A stretch of DNA of 31,813 bases from Bacteroidota bacterium (GCA_016717725.1 JADKFA010000020.1:25001-56813); one strand, 5' to 3'. Numbered from the stretch's first letter, positions 8,911 to 16,820 are shown. Notes: a model not told the origin generated them from the letters alone. Program-made: numbers and translations.

Positions 8911-9953
8911 GTGCCACAAGCAGTTTGATTTGAATTTAAATTCAAACTGCTATTTGTACTAAGTAATATTTTGTCAATTTCAATGTTTGAGTTAGTCGCT
9001 AATAATGAAATAACATGTTCCTGATTTGATAAATTTGAATAAGCGATCGCCTGACCTGAGCAAGCATCTAAACTATACCATGCCCATGCAGTATTAGTAA
9101 TGCATCCAAGACTTTTTGATGTTTGACCAGCTACATTTACGCTAATGGCTCCTCCCGTTGCATTTTTACTTCTTGCACGAACCCATACGTAATAATTTTG
9201 ACTTGAACGTGGAGTGAAATTGTATTCGACCGCAGTTGGTGTGCTAGTAAATGAAATATAAGAAGTAAATGATCTATAATCTCCAGGCGCTGTTCCTGAT
9301 GGAACTTCTGTCTTTATTTTAGCAATGGTGTTGTTGTTGTCAAATACTTCAGCTTCAAATTGAAAATCTTTTGACCATCTTTCAGGATGCTCATACTGAT
9401 GCCATGTATCTAATTGATAAAATGCTTTTGCACCTGATACAGTAGCATCATAAATGTAAACAGAACCTTGTCTTCTGAATTCAATATTTAAAGAGTCGTT
9501 GCCTAATTTAAATTTTCCGAATGAAGACATTGGTGCGTTGTTGATCGTATTTGCATCTACCATTTGTGCAGCCGTGATCACATATTTTTCTGCTCCATTT
9601 AATTTACGTACAGAAACTAATTGATTGGTGTTTCCAGTATAATAAAGATATTTTGGATTGTTAGGTTGTAATGTAGTACTCGTTAAAAAGTAGCGAGGTA
9701 CATCTCCAGTTAATAAAGTGCTATTTTTTAAGATGGATTCGTATCTTGATGTAATTGCTTGTGCATAAACAGGCATAACGGTTTGCCATCCCCAATTCTT
9801 TGAATCAGGATAAGGTGCTGCTAAACTAAAGTATCCCGCATAGAAAAATTCAGACCCCCAATTGGAAAGAATTTTTAACATGGCTAAGTATTGTGCGGGA
9901 CGAACATTTACTGTTTCGTCAATATTCCAACCAGCACTGATAAACGGAGACAT
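7929..9953 (-). CDS. Gene A, middle portion: second half of the shared module, CBM-like domain, Ig-like repeats 1-5
   Basis: In the same frame as the N-terminal portion; in-frame sequence actually begins right after the TAG (10034), and the ATG at 9953 is an internal Met. Module residues shared with gene B: S-GWN--E---VRPAQ-L--LK, G-E-F--GYF--A-PY, P-YAQAI-SRY and TGDVP. Next comes a jelly-roll-like stretch (FTPRSSQNYYVWVRARS ... SNQEHVISLLATNSNIEIDKILLS) with the look of CBM6/35 carbohydrate-binding domains. Four full Ig-like repeats of about 72 residues follow (pattern TFCQGG-V-LTA---YSWSNG-TTQ-I-VS-SG-YSV-V-----GC). Repeat 5 collapses at FARDEFNSTGKAMG, where several indels make the sequence unreadable until TGTYSVVATGSNG in the next piece. 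Confidence 0.8.
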   Translation of the reverse strand: MSPFISAGWNIDETVNVRPAQYLAMLKILSNWGSEFFYAGYFSLAAPYPDSKNWGWQTVMPVYAQAITSRYESILKNSTLLTGDVPRYFLTSTTLQPNNPKYLYYTGNTNQLVSVRKLNGAEKYVITAAQMVDANTINNAPMSSFGKFKLGNDSLNIEFRRQGSVYIYDATVSGAKAFYQLDTWHQYEHPERWSKDFQFEAEVFDNNNTIAKIKTEVPSGTAPGDYRSFTSYISFTSTPTAVEYNFTPRSSQNYYVWVRARSKNATGGAISVNVAGQTSKSLGCITNTAWAWYSLDACSGQAIAYSNLSNQEHVISLLATNSNIEIDKILLSTNSSLNLNSNQTACGTSVANVSTSGATNFCQGGSVTLTAAAGTSYSWSNGQTTQAITVSQSGSYSVAVNNGTGCASVSAPIQVTVNSAPTANITTTSNTICQGQSTNLTSSAGSSYLWSNGATTQTIQVNNAGSYSVIVTGAGGCSANSSPVNITVTTAANATVTPSGSTTFCQGSNVILSAATGYTYSWSNGSTSRQITVSTSGNYSVVVSANGACSATSQTIPVTVNANPNASISATGSTTFCQGGNVNLTATGGSSYAWSNGQTGNGISINTTGTYSVVATGSNGCTASSNSINVTVAANPNTNINASGNTTFARDEFNSTGKAMGKAKVNNREFNRNL

Positions 9954-10034
9954 TAAATCATCTCCATTTTGAAGTTCGTAATATTTGCAATCTGCAAACC
10001 AACCTAAGCCATGCCATGCACTTGACCATGCTTT

Positions 10035-10982
10035 CTAGTTGCTAGGCCAACGAGGATAGAAATCACCCGTTGGATAATATTTACCATTAATTTGAGTATT
10101 GATAGTTCTAGCTTGATTCCAAACCGGACGATAGTCAGTTTGACCATCCAATGCATAATGTGTAAAAATAGTACCAGGACTTGCGCTCATAAATTGATCG
10201 CGATATAATTTTGTTTGATACGCATATTTATTTCCGCGATAATCATTAACAGATAAACCTGAAGAAACATAGTCAGTATTAATTGCTGGATCTGTTGTGA
10301 GAGCCACTCCATTTTTACTTACTAAAGGAATAGCTTCTCCATTTTCATTTAAAATGGTTAATGGTCGCCCTAAAGCAGCAACTAAGTTTTGCAAATATCC
10401 TTTTTGTTTTTGTCCATCTGCAATAATAGAAGCGGCAGGTGCCATTGGTGACCAAATTTTACTAGTACCTACAGATCCGTTAGTACCTAAATATTGTCCT
10501 GCACTGTTACGTATATAGTGATTGTCGGTAAGTGTTGATTTGCTAATGTTCCCCCCAATTTGTGGCCAGAAACTAATTGCAGATGTTTTATAACTTGGAT
10601 TTCTTTTTGCAATAGCTGTTAAAGCAGCTGAAAGTACATTATTAGTATCAGCATAATTTGCAGGTGTAGAATAAGAACCAATATTTGAGTTAACTAAGAA
10701 GTAGTAATTCCAATTCTTATAGAATTCTGTTACATTCACCTTAGCATTCGCAATCATTTGTTGATTGTTAACACCAGGTTGTTGTTGTCCTGAAAAATAT
10801 TCGATCCCGAACCAAATGAAGTTGCGATTCATTGTATGTCCGGGTTGAAAACGAGGAAGTGGATAAGATAATAATTGTTGTTGGGCATTTAAATTACCTG
10901 TTGCGTATTCCAACGGGTCAACCGTTTGAGCATTCGTCATGCTTAACGCAAATAATAATGGAAGTAGTAATAATTTTTTCAT
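10035..10982 (-). CDS. Gene A, N-terminal portion: signal peptide and first half of the shared unknown module
   Basis: The 315-residue piece starts with a signal peptide (cleavage near TNAQ, residues 16-19). The rest matches gene B over its length: YIRNSAGQ (157-163 region), SPMAPAASI--DGQ-QK-YL, and RPLTILNENGEAIP with E213 and E216 of ENGE conserved in gene B as VFENGEVIP. HYALDG and YPTGDFYPRWPSN are also shared. A strand followed by NE is the layout of the acid/base Glu in clan GH-A glycosidases, which makes a TIM-barrel hydrolase a reasonable guess, but I cannot place the family. The reading ends at TAG (10035-10037), directly after WPSN; gene B continues WPSNWRYW, so the stop replaces Trp through a single TGG-to-TAG change. 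Confidence 0.8.
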   Translation of the reverse strand: MKKLLLLPLLFALSMTNAQTVDPLEYATGNLNAQQQLLSYPLPRFQPGHTMNRNFIWFGIEYFSGQQQPGVNNQQMIANAKVNVTEFYKNWNYYFLVNSNIGSYSTPANYADTNNVLSAALTAIAKRNPSYKTSAISFWPQIGGNISKSTLTDNHYIRNSAGQYLGTNGSVGTSKIWSPMAPAASIIADGQKQKGYLQNLVAALGRPLTILNENGEAIPLVSKNGVALTTDPAINTDYVSSGLSVNDYRGNKYAYQTKLYRDQFMSASPGTIFTHYALDGQTDYRPVWNQARTINTQINGKYYPTGDFYPRWPSN

Positions 10983-11297
10983 CGCTCTTTTTTTGTTTTT
11001 TGTTTTTTGGCACACGGTTTGCAATTGCAGTTCGATTTTTCTTGCTCGCTTGCGCATGATGCAATTTATCCTATCCTTTAAGAGGTAATAGGTAATATGT
11101 GCTTTTTTCTTATCGATGTAAGAAAGCACTGTATTGATGATAAAAAGAAACCTTTTTTATCAGATAATTGAATTGAAAGGGGCTGTTTAAAGGGGTATTT
11201 TTGAAATACTGTGAAAAATAAAATGTAAGACTCTTGTAGAAAAAGTAGTGTTATTTTTAATTGATGAACTTAACAGATGAAAAATTGACTTCTATTT
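10983..11297. other. Upstream region of gene A, no gene seen
   Basis: About 315 AT-rich bases between the gene A start and the terminator of gene B. A poly-purine stretch on the coding strand precedes the ATG (aaaaaaagagcg, then ATG). I find no full TAnnTTTG element; the nearest minus-strand match is TAAATTGC around 11071-11078, two bases off, so the gene A promoter is not identified. A shadow extension of the gene A frame to 11129 was not accepted. Confidence 0.4.
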
Positions 11298-11335
11298 CAA
11301 ATGAAAAAACCCTGTTGCCAGGGCTTTTTCATTTG
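11298..11335 (-). terminator. Intrinsic terminator after gene B
   Basis: Arms caaatgaaaaa (11298-11308) and tttttcatttg (11325-11335) pair perfectly, with an inner ccctg/caggg stem around a short loop. It lies 23 bp beyond the gene B stop codon in the direction of transcription and separates gene B from gene A. Confidence 0.8.
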
Positions 11336-11357
11336 GCTTTACTGTTTTTTTACTGTT

Positions 11358-13736
11358 TTATCTTGAAGATACTATTTTAATTCGTTGAATAGTGTTAGGT
11401 GAACTAACTTCTAAGACGTAAACTCCGCCTGCTAGATGGCTTGTTGAATAGTCAATGGTTGATTCCCCACTATTCATATGACTTTTATCTAGAATTAAAC
11501 CGAGCAGCTTTCCAGAAATATCAAATAGTTTAATTGTTACAGGAGCTTCTTCGGAAAGTTCAAAAGCAATTTTCACGAAATCACTGAATGGATTTGGGTA
11601 TACATTTAAGTTTAAATCTGACATCAGTGTTTCACCTTCGCGGCATGGAGTAGTTACTGTATAAGGTATGGAGAAGGTTCCACAAGATCCTAGTTGCGCT
11701 CTCATTTTGTAAACTCCTGCAGTGGTTGCTTTAAAGGTCTTACTTGGTCCAGTATACACAACAACATTATTCTTGTACCAAACATAGGTAGTCGCAGTTG
11801 AATTTGTTACTGTGAACGTAACACTTCCACCGGAGCAGAAAGAAAGTGGTCCACTTGGAGTCACCGTAAATGTTGCAATGGGGCTTACAGTAACAGCAGT
11901 TGGATTAGAGGTTGCAGAACATCCACCAGTTTGTGAAACTGCAACCGTATAGTTTCCATTTAAAGATGCGGTAATAGTTTTAGTAGTTGCTCCATTCGAC
12001 CACAAATAGCTAATACCTGTGCTTGCGGTCAATTGAACACTTCCTCCTTGACAGAAACTAGTAGAACCCGCAGCTGTAATTGTAGGAGTTGTAGCTGATC
12101 CCGTTCCAACGGTTACACTAACGGATGTTGATGTAGCAAAGCACCCTCCTGATTGAGTAACACGAACATTATAAGAACCTGATGCTGAAACAGTGATTGA
12201 AGAAGTAGTTGCACCATTCGACCATAAGTACGAAGTACCACTACTTGCTGTTAAAACAACATTACCTCCCGAACAAAATGTAAGTGGTCCACTTGCAGTA
12301 ATGGTAGGAGTAGGAGCGCTTCCAACAGTTACAGTAGTATTTGTCGATGTTGCTGAGCAACCACCCGTTTGTGTTACTCTAACATTGTATGAGCCACCTG
12401 TTGAAACATTAATTGAAGATGTGGTAGCACCATTTGACCATAGATAAGCCGATCCCGAACTAGCATTTAATGTTACAGATCCTCCCGAACAAATGGTTGT
12501 TGAACCACTCGCAGTAATAGTAGGTGTTGGTGCACTACCAACAGTTAGCGTTGTTGCTACTGATGTAGCAGAACATCCACCTGTTTGAGTTACACGTACA
12601 GTATAACTTCCTGCACTTCCCGTTGTTATTGCTTTTGTAGTTGCACCATTCGACCATAAATAAGCTATTCCTGTGGTTGCTGTTAAGGTAACTTGATTTC
12701 CAGTACATAAATTAGTACTTCCCGAATTTGTAATGGTAGGTATTGCTGCAGATCCAACAGTAGTTGAAGTAACAGCGGATGTTGCAGAGCAACCTCCAGA
12801 TTGTGTAACTCGAACAGTGTAATTTCCAGTTGCACTTACTGTTATTGAATTTGTAGTTGCACCATTCGACCAAAGATACCCCGTGCCCGTACTTGAAGTT
12901 AAAACAACATTACCTCCCGTGCAGAAAGTTAATGGTCCGCTAGCAGAAATCGTTGGAGTAGGAGCCGCACCCACCGTAACAGGAGTTGCTGTTGAAGTAG
13001 AAGAACATCCATTACTTTGAGTTACTGAAACAATATAATTACTTGCTGTAGTTGCAGAAATTGATTTTGTGGTTGCACCATTCGACCATAAATAGGTTGA
13101 TCCAGTATTAGCAGTTAGTGTAACACTTCCACCGCTACAAAGTGTGGTACTTCCACTTGCTGTAATTGTTGATGGTGTAATTGCGTTAACAGTTACTGTT
13201 ACTGCATTGGCAACCGTTGTACAACCATTGGTTCCTGTTACAGTTACAACATAGGAACCTGCAGTAGAAGCAGAGATAGTTTTAGTAGTAGCACCATTCG
13301 ACCATAAGTAAGTTCCACTCGTTGCACTTGAAGAAAGACTGATAGAATTTCCTTGACAAATACTGAGTAATCCAGTATAGCTAATGGAGTTAGATGGTTT
13401 CGCATTTACAACAACGGCTACAGGAGATGATACTGCAGAGCCTGCAGCATTCGTAACCGTAACCGTAAAGGAACCACTTGCTGTTACATTAATAGTTTGT
13501 GTAGTTGCACCAGACGACCATAAATAACTTGTTCCAGTATTCGCACTTAAAGTAACTGATCCTCCTTGACAAAAAGTGGTAGCACCACTTGGTGTAATTG
13601 ATGCGGTAGCTGTTGCTCCACATGGAGCAGCAAATGTTGAGTAAAAGTTACCAGCTGTTGGTGTTATCGTAATTAAATCGATTTCTAAATTAGTACTAGT
13701 TGGTGTTATTACTAAGTTTTTGATTCGATAATGCAA
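11358..13736 (-). CDS. Gene B, C-terminal portion: nine Ig-like repeats and T9SS type A sorting domain
   Basis: After the end of the CBM-like domain (TNLEIDLITITP) come nine Ig-like units of about 72 residues. Eight are canonical (TFC-GG-V-LTAS-G-SYLWSNGATT-SITV---GSY-VRVTQ-GGCSATS---VTVG); the ninth is divergent (TYVWYKNNVVVYTGPSK). The last 94 residues hold NLNVYPNPFSDFVKIAF, IKLFDISGKLL and LAGGVYVLEVSS, a Por secretion tail for T9SS export and surface attachment. Such repeats usually act as a stalk holding an N-terminal domain away from the cell surface. The frame is intact throughout these 2.4 kb in spite of the repeats. Confidence 0.9.
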   Translation of the reverse strand: MHYRIKNLVITPTSTNLEIDLITITPTAGNFYSTFAAPCGATATASITPSGATTFCQGGSVTLSANTGTSYLWSSGATTQTINVTASGSFTVTVTNAAGSAVSSPVAVVVNAKPSNSISYTGLLSICQGNSISLSSSATSGTYLWSNGATTKTISASTAGSYVVTVTGTNGCTTVANAVTVTVNAITPSTITASGSTTLCSGGSVTLTANTGSTYLWSNGATTKSISATTASNYIVSVTQSNGCSSTSTATPVTVGAAPTPTISASGPLTFCTGGNVVLTSSTGTGYLWSNGATTNSITVSATGNYTVRVTQSGGCSATSAVTSTTVGSAAIPTITNSGSTNLCTGNQVTLTATTGIAYLWSNGATTKAITTGSAGSYTVRVTQTGGCSATSVATTLTVGSAPTPTITASGSTTICSGGSVTLNASSGSAYLWSNGATTSSINVSTGGSYNVRVTQTGGCSATSTNTTVTVGSAPTPTITASGPLTFCSGGNVVLTASSGTSYLWSNGATTSSITVSASGSYNVRVTQSGGCFATSTSVSVTVGTGSATTPTITAAGSTSFCQGGSVQLTASTGISYLWSNGATTKTITASLNGNYTVAVSQTGGCSATSNPTAVTVSPIATFTVTPSGPLSFCSGGSVTFTVTNSTATTYVWYKNNVVVYTGPSKTFKATTAGVYKMRAQLGSCGTFSIPYTVTTPCREGETLMSDLNLNVYPNPFSDFVKIAFELSEEAPVTIKLFDISGKLLGLILDKSHMNSGESTIDYSTSHLAGGVYVLEVSSPNTIQRIKIVSSR
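11643..13616 (-). repeat. Nine tandem Ig-like coding repeats in gene B
   Basis: Period about 216-219 bp. The middle units (about 12,100-13,000) are the most alike, each sharing SAPTPTITASG, YLWSNGATT and TQTGGCSATS, whereas outer units diverge. This gradient suggests expansion from the centre by unequal exchange. Confidence 0.85.
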
Positions 13737-14256
13737 GACTTGTTAAAGTCATTTGTGTATTCGTTCCTGCGTCATAACGATACCATGTCCAATTGGTATC
13801 CCTTACACATGTAACGTTGAATTTAGATACACCATTTAAGCTGATGTTAAATCCAGTGGTTATTCCACCGCGACTTCTCGCTCTTACCCATACATAATGA
13901 GTTGCAGCAGCTGTTCCGCGTGGAGTAAAGTTGTATTCAGCACCAGCTATTGCTTTAAATGTTGTATAGGTGGTGTAGTTGGTATAGTTTCCAGCAGCTG
14001 TTCCAGCAGGAACTTGTGTTTTTAATTCGATGTTTGCATTTACATTGTCGAAAATTTCTGCCTCAAGGTTAAAGGTTTTGGACCAATAGTAAGGATGAGA
14101 ATTTTCATGCCATGCATCTAATTGATAAAATACAGGTGAACTTACATTTGTTTTATCATAAATATAAGTGCTTCCTTGGCGACGAATTCCAAAAGTTAAA
14201 TCATTTCCATCAATTCTAATTGTTGCAGTACCTGACAATTCAGCGTTTCCAATCAT
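13696..14256 (-). CDS. Gene B, CBM-like domain
   Basis: Matches gene A through DLTFGIRRQGSTYIYD, FYQLDAWHENSHPYYWSK and FNLEAEIFDN, then FTPRGTAAATHYVWVRARS and TNWTWYRYDAG, the jelly-roll landmarks of a CBM6/35-like carbohydrate-binding domain. The frame breaks at the T run 13717-13721; adding one base gives LALSNQKNLVITPT, aligned with gene A's LSNQEHVISLLAT. The binding role is inferred from pattern only. Confidence 0.75.
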   Translation of the reverse strand: MIGNAELSGTATIRIDGNDLTFGIRRQGSTYIYDKTNVSSPVFYQLDAWHENSHPYYWSKTFNLEAEIFDNVNANIELKTQVPAGTAAGNYTNYTTYTTFKAIAGAEYNFTPRGTAAATHYVWVRARSRGGITTGFNISLNGVSKFNVTCVRDTNWTWYRYDAGTNTQMTLTSLALSNQKLSNNTN

Positions 14257-14585
14257 ATTTGAATTTGGCTGAATGGTTCCAGTGATGGCATATTTGGCTT
14301 TCCCGTCATGTTTCTTGCAACAACTAATTTACGAATGTCACCTGCATAAAATGTGTACCCTGGTTTTCCACCACCGCTAGCTGCACTTTGAGGAACGTCA
14401 CCCGTCATTAAATTCCCACTTAAAAACAAATCGTCATAACGACTTGCAATAGCTTGTGCATATCCAGGTATTGCCATTTGCCAAACATAATTATTTGGAT
14501 TTTGATAAGGAGTTGCTGTAACAAAATATCCACATCCAAAATTTTCAGCACCAGCCATTGATACTGCCTTCAAAAGCCTAACCAT
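14253..14585 (-). CDS. Gene B, end of the shared module
   Basis: Continues LLKAVSMAGAENFGCGYFVTATPY, matching gene A's LLK-like ILSNWGSEFFYAGYF with a conserved Glu after GA/GS. Then PGYAQAIASRYDDLF and LMTGDVPQ, both shared with gene A, and VARNMTGK. Coding sequence leaves this frame in the T run 14299-14301: adding one base gives GKAKYAITGTIQPNSNMIGN, which resembles gene A's GAEKYVITAAQMVDAN. Confidence 0.75.
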   Translation of the reverse strand: MVRLLKAVSMAGAENFGCGYFVTATPYQNPNNYVWQMAIPGYAQAIASRYDDLFLSGNLMTGDVPQSAASGGGKPGYTFYAGDIRKLVVARNMTGKPNMPSLEPFSQIQI

Positions 14586-15598
14586 TGTGCAGGACGAACA
14601 ATGGATTCTTCATTGCTATTCCATCCTGGACTAACCACAGGAGAAAATAATTTATCTCCTAATGCTATCTCTTCGTGGCGACCTTCAATCACATATTGCC
14701 ATCCGTGTGCGGCACCTTGCCAATAACGCCAATTGCTTGGCCATTGCATATAGATGTCTCCGTTAGAATATCGTTGATTATTTGTTAATGATTGCAATCC
14801 TCTTACTGAAGCCCAATCCCATGCATACACTGGATGACCATTTAAATAGTAATGGCAAATTCTTGTGTTTGTCATATTGGATTGACTTCTCCATTCATTC
14901 ATATATGAATCAGAAATTCTTTTGTATTCCCCACCTTTAAACTTTCTCCAATCTCCAAGTCCGCTTGCATTAAATGCGGCTACAGTCGGATCTTTTTGTA
15001 ATCCAGCATCTGTCCATGCTGGAATAACTTCGCCATTTTCAAAAACTAGGTCTATTGGTCTAGTTAATGAAGCAGATAACTTTGATAAATAAAATTTTTG
15101 CGTTTGTCCATCTAACTTAAAAGAGTCAATAGGAGTTTTTGGGCTGATGGTTCTTCCTGTAGTAACAATATTACCGTACATATCTAAGAATTGACCAGCA
15201 CTATTTCTCATATAGCTGTTGGAAGGCAAAGTTTTACTTTCAATGTAAGGATCTTTGCTCGCTTTTCCGATTACCGTAGGACTTAATTGTGGCCAATAGG
15301 TATTTGCAGAAGTTTTCCAAGATGGATTTTGATTCGCTAGGTTGATCCATGCTCCATCATAATCATTTACGTTTGTAAATGAAGTATACCGCGATGTATT
15401 ACTAGTTAGCATTACGGTATAATTGAAATTCTTAACTAATTCTGTTTGTACTTCAATACTTCTTTGAACAAGGGTTGCTTGCGAAGATGAGCTGATTCCG
15501 TAACCTGCTACATGAGCTGGATTAAAAACTGAAAAATTAGGAAACAAAAGTTGAGCCCGGTTTGTTTCTGAAGCGGGAAAAGCTTGGAATTGAACCAA
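14570..15598 (-). CDS. Gene B, first part of the module shared with gene A
   Basis: The frame is real from about 15650 and matches gene A: NSYMRNSAGQFL, SPKTPIDSF--DGQTQKFYL, RPIDLVFENGEVIPAW with the ENGE signature, HYYLNGHPVYAW, YSNGDIYMQWPSNWRYWQ, and SPGWNSNEESIVRPAQWLG. The Trp after WPSN confirms that gene A's TAG at this point replaces a Trp. The piece ends at about 14576, where one missing base converts QWLGLLKAVSMAG into QWLGF plus stop. Function unknown; the paired conserved Glu residues (ENGE and the G-E-F of the next piece) are what a retaining glycosidase would show, but this is only inference. Confidence 0.8.
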   Translation of the reverse strand: MVQFQAFPASETNRAQLLFPNFSVFNPAHVAGYGISSSSQATLVQRSIEVQTELVKNFNYTVMLTSNTSRYTSFTNVNDYDGAWINLANQNPSWKTSANTYWPQLSPTVIGKASKDPYIESKTLPSNSYMRNSAGQFLDMYGNIVTTGRTISPKTPIDSFKLDGQTQKFYLSKLSASLTRPIDLVFENGEVIPAWTDAGLQKDPTVAAFNASGLGDWRKFKGGEYKRISDSYMNEWRSQSNMTNTRICHYYLNGHPVYAWDWASVRGLQSLTNNQRYSNGDIYMQWPSNWRYWQGAAHGWQYVIEGRHEEIALGDKLFSPVVSPGWNSNEESIVRPAQWLGF

Positions 15599-16497
15599 TG
15601 CATCAGTTGTTGAATTGGGATGGCCTGGAGCATATTCTTGTGGGTTAATCCTGCAGTTACAGGTGATGGTGTTGGTGGATTTGTCGTTGAATTTCCAAAA
15701 GAATAAGATTGGTTTTGGGTAAATTCCTGATAGTGCTTGTAAATCATTTGACCGGGTAATGCATTTGTATAAAGTGCAATTTCATCCATATCACCTACAT
15801 ATTGATAGTAAGCCGTATTTGTATTTAAATCGACAATATTACTGTTAGTACTTCCAGCGTTTGATGGGATGGAACCTGCAGTAATAGATTTCGAAAACCC
15901 TATTGGTAATTGTCCATCTACCCAAATTTCTTTAGTCCCAGATTTTGCATTGTACTTGAAAACTAAATGATGCCAATTGCCATCCACATAATAACCATAA
16001 GTACCTCTGCCAATTCCATTAAGACTTAAATCCCAATTGTCTGTTACAGCAGTTGATGTTCCCGTAGGAATTGACTTGGTTGTAAATCTAAAAAAAGGAA
16101 AACAATAGCGAATGCTAATGGCTCCATCTCTTCTAGTCATTATTTGAACTACTTCATTAATGTTAGCTCCTGGTCTAAATAATAATTCTAACGTGAATCC
16201 AGAATCAGGTGAGAAAGCTACATTCGATGTAATTGCTTTTGATGTTGAATTCAATTTTAAATATTTCCCAACACCTGTATTGCTTTGGGCGCTGCCAATA
16301 GAATAGGTGGATTGGAAATAAGTTGGATTTAATGGTGCAACTCCTGTTGAATCAGCTAAAGAATTACTAGCATTGAAAGTCCAGTAATGTTTGGGTGTCC
16401 ATGTCTGTGAAAAGGAGTTTGTACTTATAATGGAGCAAGCGATAAGGGCTGCTACGAAAAACCACTTTGTTTGGTTTTTGATCATTGTAAGTTTCAT
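15508..16497 (-). CDS. Gene B, N-terminal portion: signal peptide and LamG-like domain
   Basis: Starts MKLTMIKNQTKWFFVAALIACS, with cleavage likely after NSFSQ; the second Met at 16485 is an equally good start. Residues of about 35-235 form a concanavalin A-like LamG domain: HYWTFN at the start, SGFTLELLFRPG in the middle, WHHLVFKYNAKSGTKEIWVDGQ (here split for length: WHHLVFKY, then KEIWVDGQ) and YVGDMDEIALYTNALP at the end, typical of Laminin_G_3 sugar- or protein-binding domains. True coding sequence leaves this frame at about 15650, where one missing base turns INPQEYAPGHPNSTTDALVQ into the unnatural tail seen here. Gene A lacks this domain. Confidence 0.85.
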   Translation of the reverse strand: MKLTMIKNQTKWFFVAALIACSIISTNSFSQTWTPKHYWTFNASNSLADSTGVAPLNPTYFQSTYSIGSAQSNTGVGKYLKLNSTSKAITSNVAFSPDSGFTLELLFRPGANINEVVQIMTRRDGAISIRYCFPFFRFTTKSIPTGTSTAVTDNWDLSLNGIGRGTYGYYVDGNWHHLVFKYNAKSGTKEIWVDGQLPIGFSKSITAGSIPSNAGSTNSNIVDLNTNTAYYQYVGDMDEIALYTNALPGQMIYKHYQEFTQNQSYSFGNSTTNPPTPSPVTAGLTHKNMLQAIPIQQLMHWFNSKLFPLQKQTGLNFCFLIFQFLIQLM

Positions 16498-16612
16498 TTT
16501 TTGGTTTGTGTTAATGGTGTGTATTGTTTCGTGTGTAATGGCAATTCAAACTCGCATCCCGTTTAGGGCGTCTTTGATTCGTAATAAATTTGGCTTTTTA
16601 CTTCCTTGCGGT

Positions 16613-16643
16613 CAAATATAATGGAAATGTTGAATCAAACAAA
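16613..16643 (-). promoter_or_regulatory. Promoter of giant gene B
   Basis: On the minus strand TTTG (16640-16643), exactly 19 bases, then TATATTTG (16613-16620): a full match to the Bacteroidota sigma consensus TTTG-N19-TAnnTTTG. It predicts a leader of roughly 105-110 nt before the ATG at 16497. This is the best promoter match I found in the window. Confidence 0.75.
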
Positions 16644-16785
16644 CTACGATTCAGAATGTTAGTTATAAGTGATTGATTTTCAGTTAGAAATAATTTTTTG
16701 TTGTCAATAAAAAACTAGTGTTGACCAATTTATTAAGTTCGTTCGCCATTAAAATCGAATGTTCGCCAAGTTGATTTGATGATTT

Positions 16786-16820
16786 CACCCACCTATTTTG
16801 TTAAAATAGATGGGTGTTTT
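16786..16820 (+). terminator. Hairpin with T-run between gene B and the small T9SS gene
   Basis: cacccacctatttt (16786-16799), loop gtt, aaaatagatgggtg (16803-16816): 14 bp with one G-T pair, followed by tttt on the plus strand. No plus-strand gene precedes it, so it may act on readthrough or as a structured end for minus-strand transcripts from the 17 kb gene. The surrounding gap 16644-17064 holds no convincing gene; gttcgcca occurs twice (16741-16748 and 16761-16768), 20 bp apart. Confidence 0.5.

Larger units (their letters stand above)
6087..10982 (-). pseudogene. Giant gene A: T9SS-secreted multidomain protein (about 1,630 residues when reconstructed; interrupted)
   Basis: Reconstructed reading: signal peptide (MKKLLLLPLLFALSMTNAQ), an unrecognised module of about 600 residues shared with gene B, a CBM6/35-like jelly-roll stretch, eight Ig-like repeats, three fibronectin type III domains, and a T9SS type A sorting domain. 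Breaks: an in-frame TAG at 10035-10037 where gene B has Trp, a cluster of indels at about 7945-8020, and a one-base deletion near 7419-7421. The start at 10982 was chosen because it gives a clean signal peptide; the longer open frame to 11129 adds 49 residues with no export signal. A secreted, cell-surface polysaccharide-active protein is an inference. Whether the gene is truly broken depends on confirming the breaks, so the pieces are described separately below. Confidence 0.75.
11358..16497 (-). pseudogene. Giant gene B: T9SS-secreted multidomain protein, paralogue of gene A (about 1,710 residues when reconstructed; four frameshifts)
   Basis: Reconstructed order: signal peptide, LamG-like domain, the unknown module shared with gene A, CBM-like domain, nine Ig-like repeats, T9SS type A sorting domain. 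Four one-base deletions break the frame, at about 15650-15651 (between CC), 14574-14577, 14299-14301 (T run) and 13717-13721 (T run). Adding one base at each gives continuous protein with good matches to gene A across every junction, so the gene is probably intact in the organism. It has a well-formed Bacteroidota promoter (16613-16643) and its own terminator. Gene A lies 375 bp downstream on the same strand, so the pair looks like a tandem duplication that has since diverged at its ends. Confidence 0.8.

Noticed and set aside
10035..10037. TAG recoded as an amino acid
   Set aside because: Other genes in the window (for example gapA and lipA) end at TAG with normal C-termini, so TAG is a stop here.
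10983..11129. N-terminal extension of gene A by 49 residues
   Set aside because: The extension is basic and polar and would bury the clear signal peptide that starts at 10982.
7205..13616. Ig repeats as a site of recombination between genes A and B
   Set aside because: The repeats differ in consensus (VTQ-GGCSATS in B, V-GC-A-S in A), so I see no evidence of recent exchange between the two genes.
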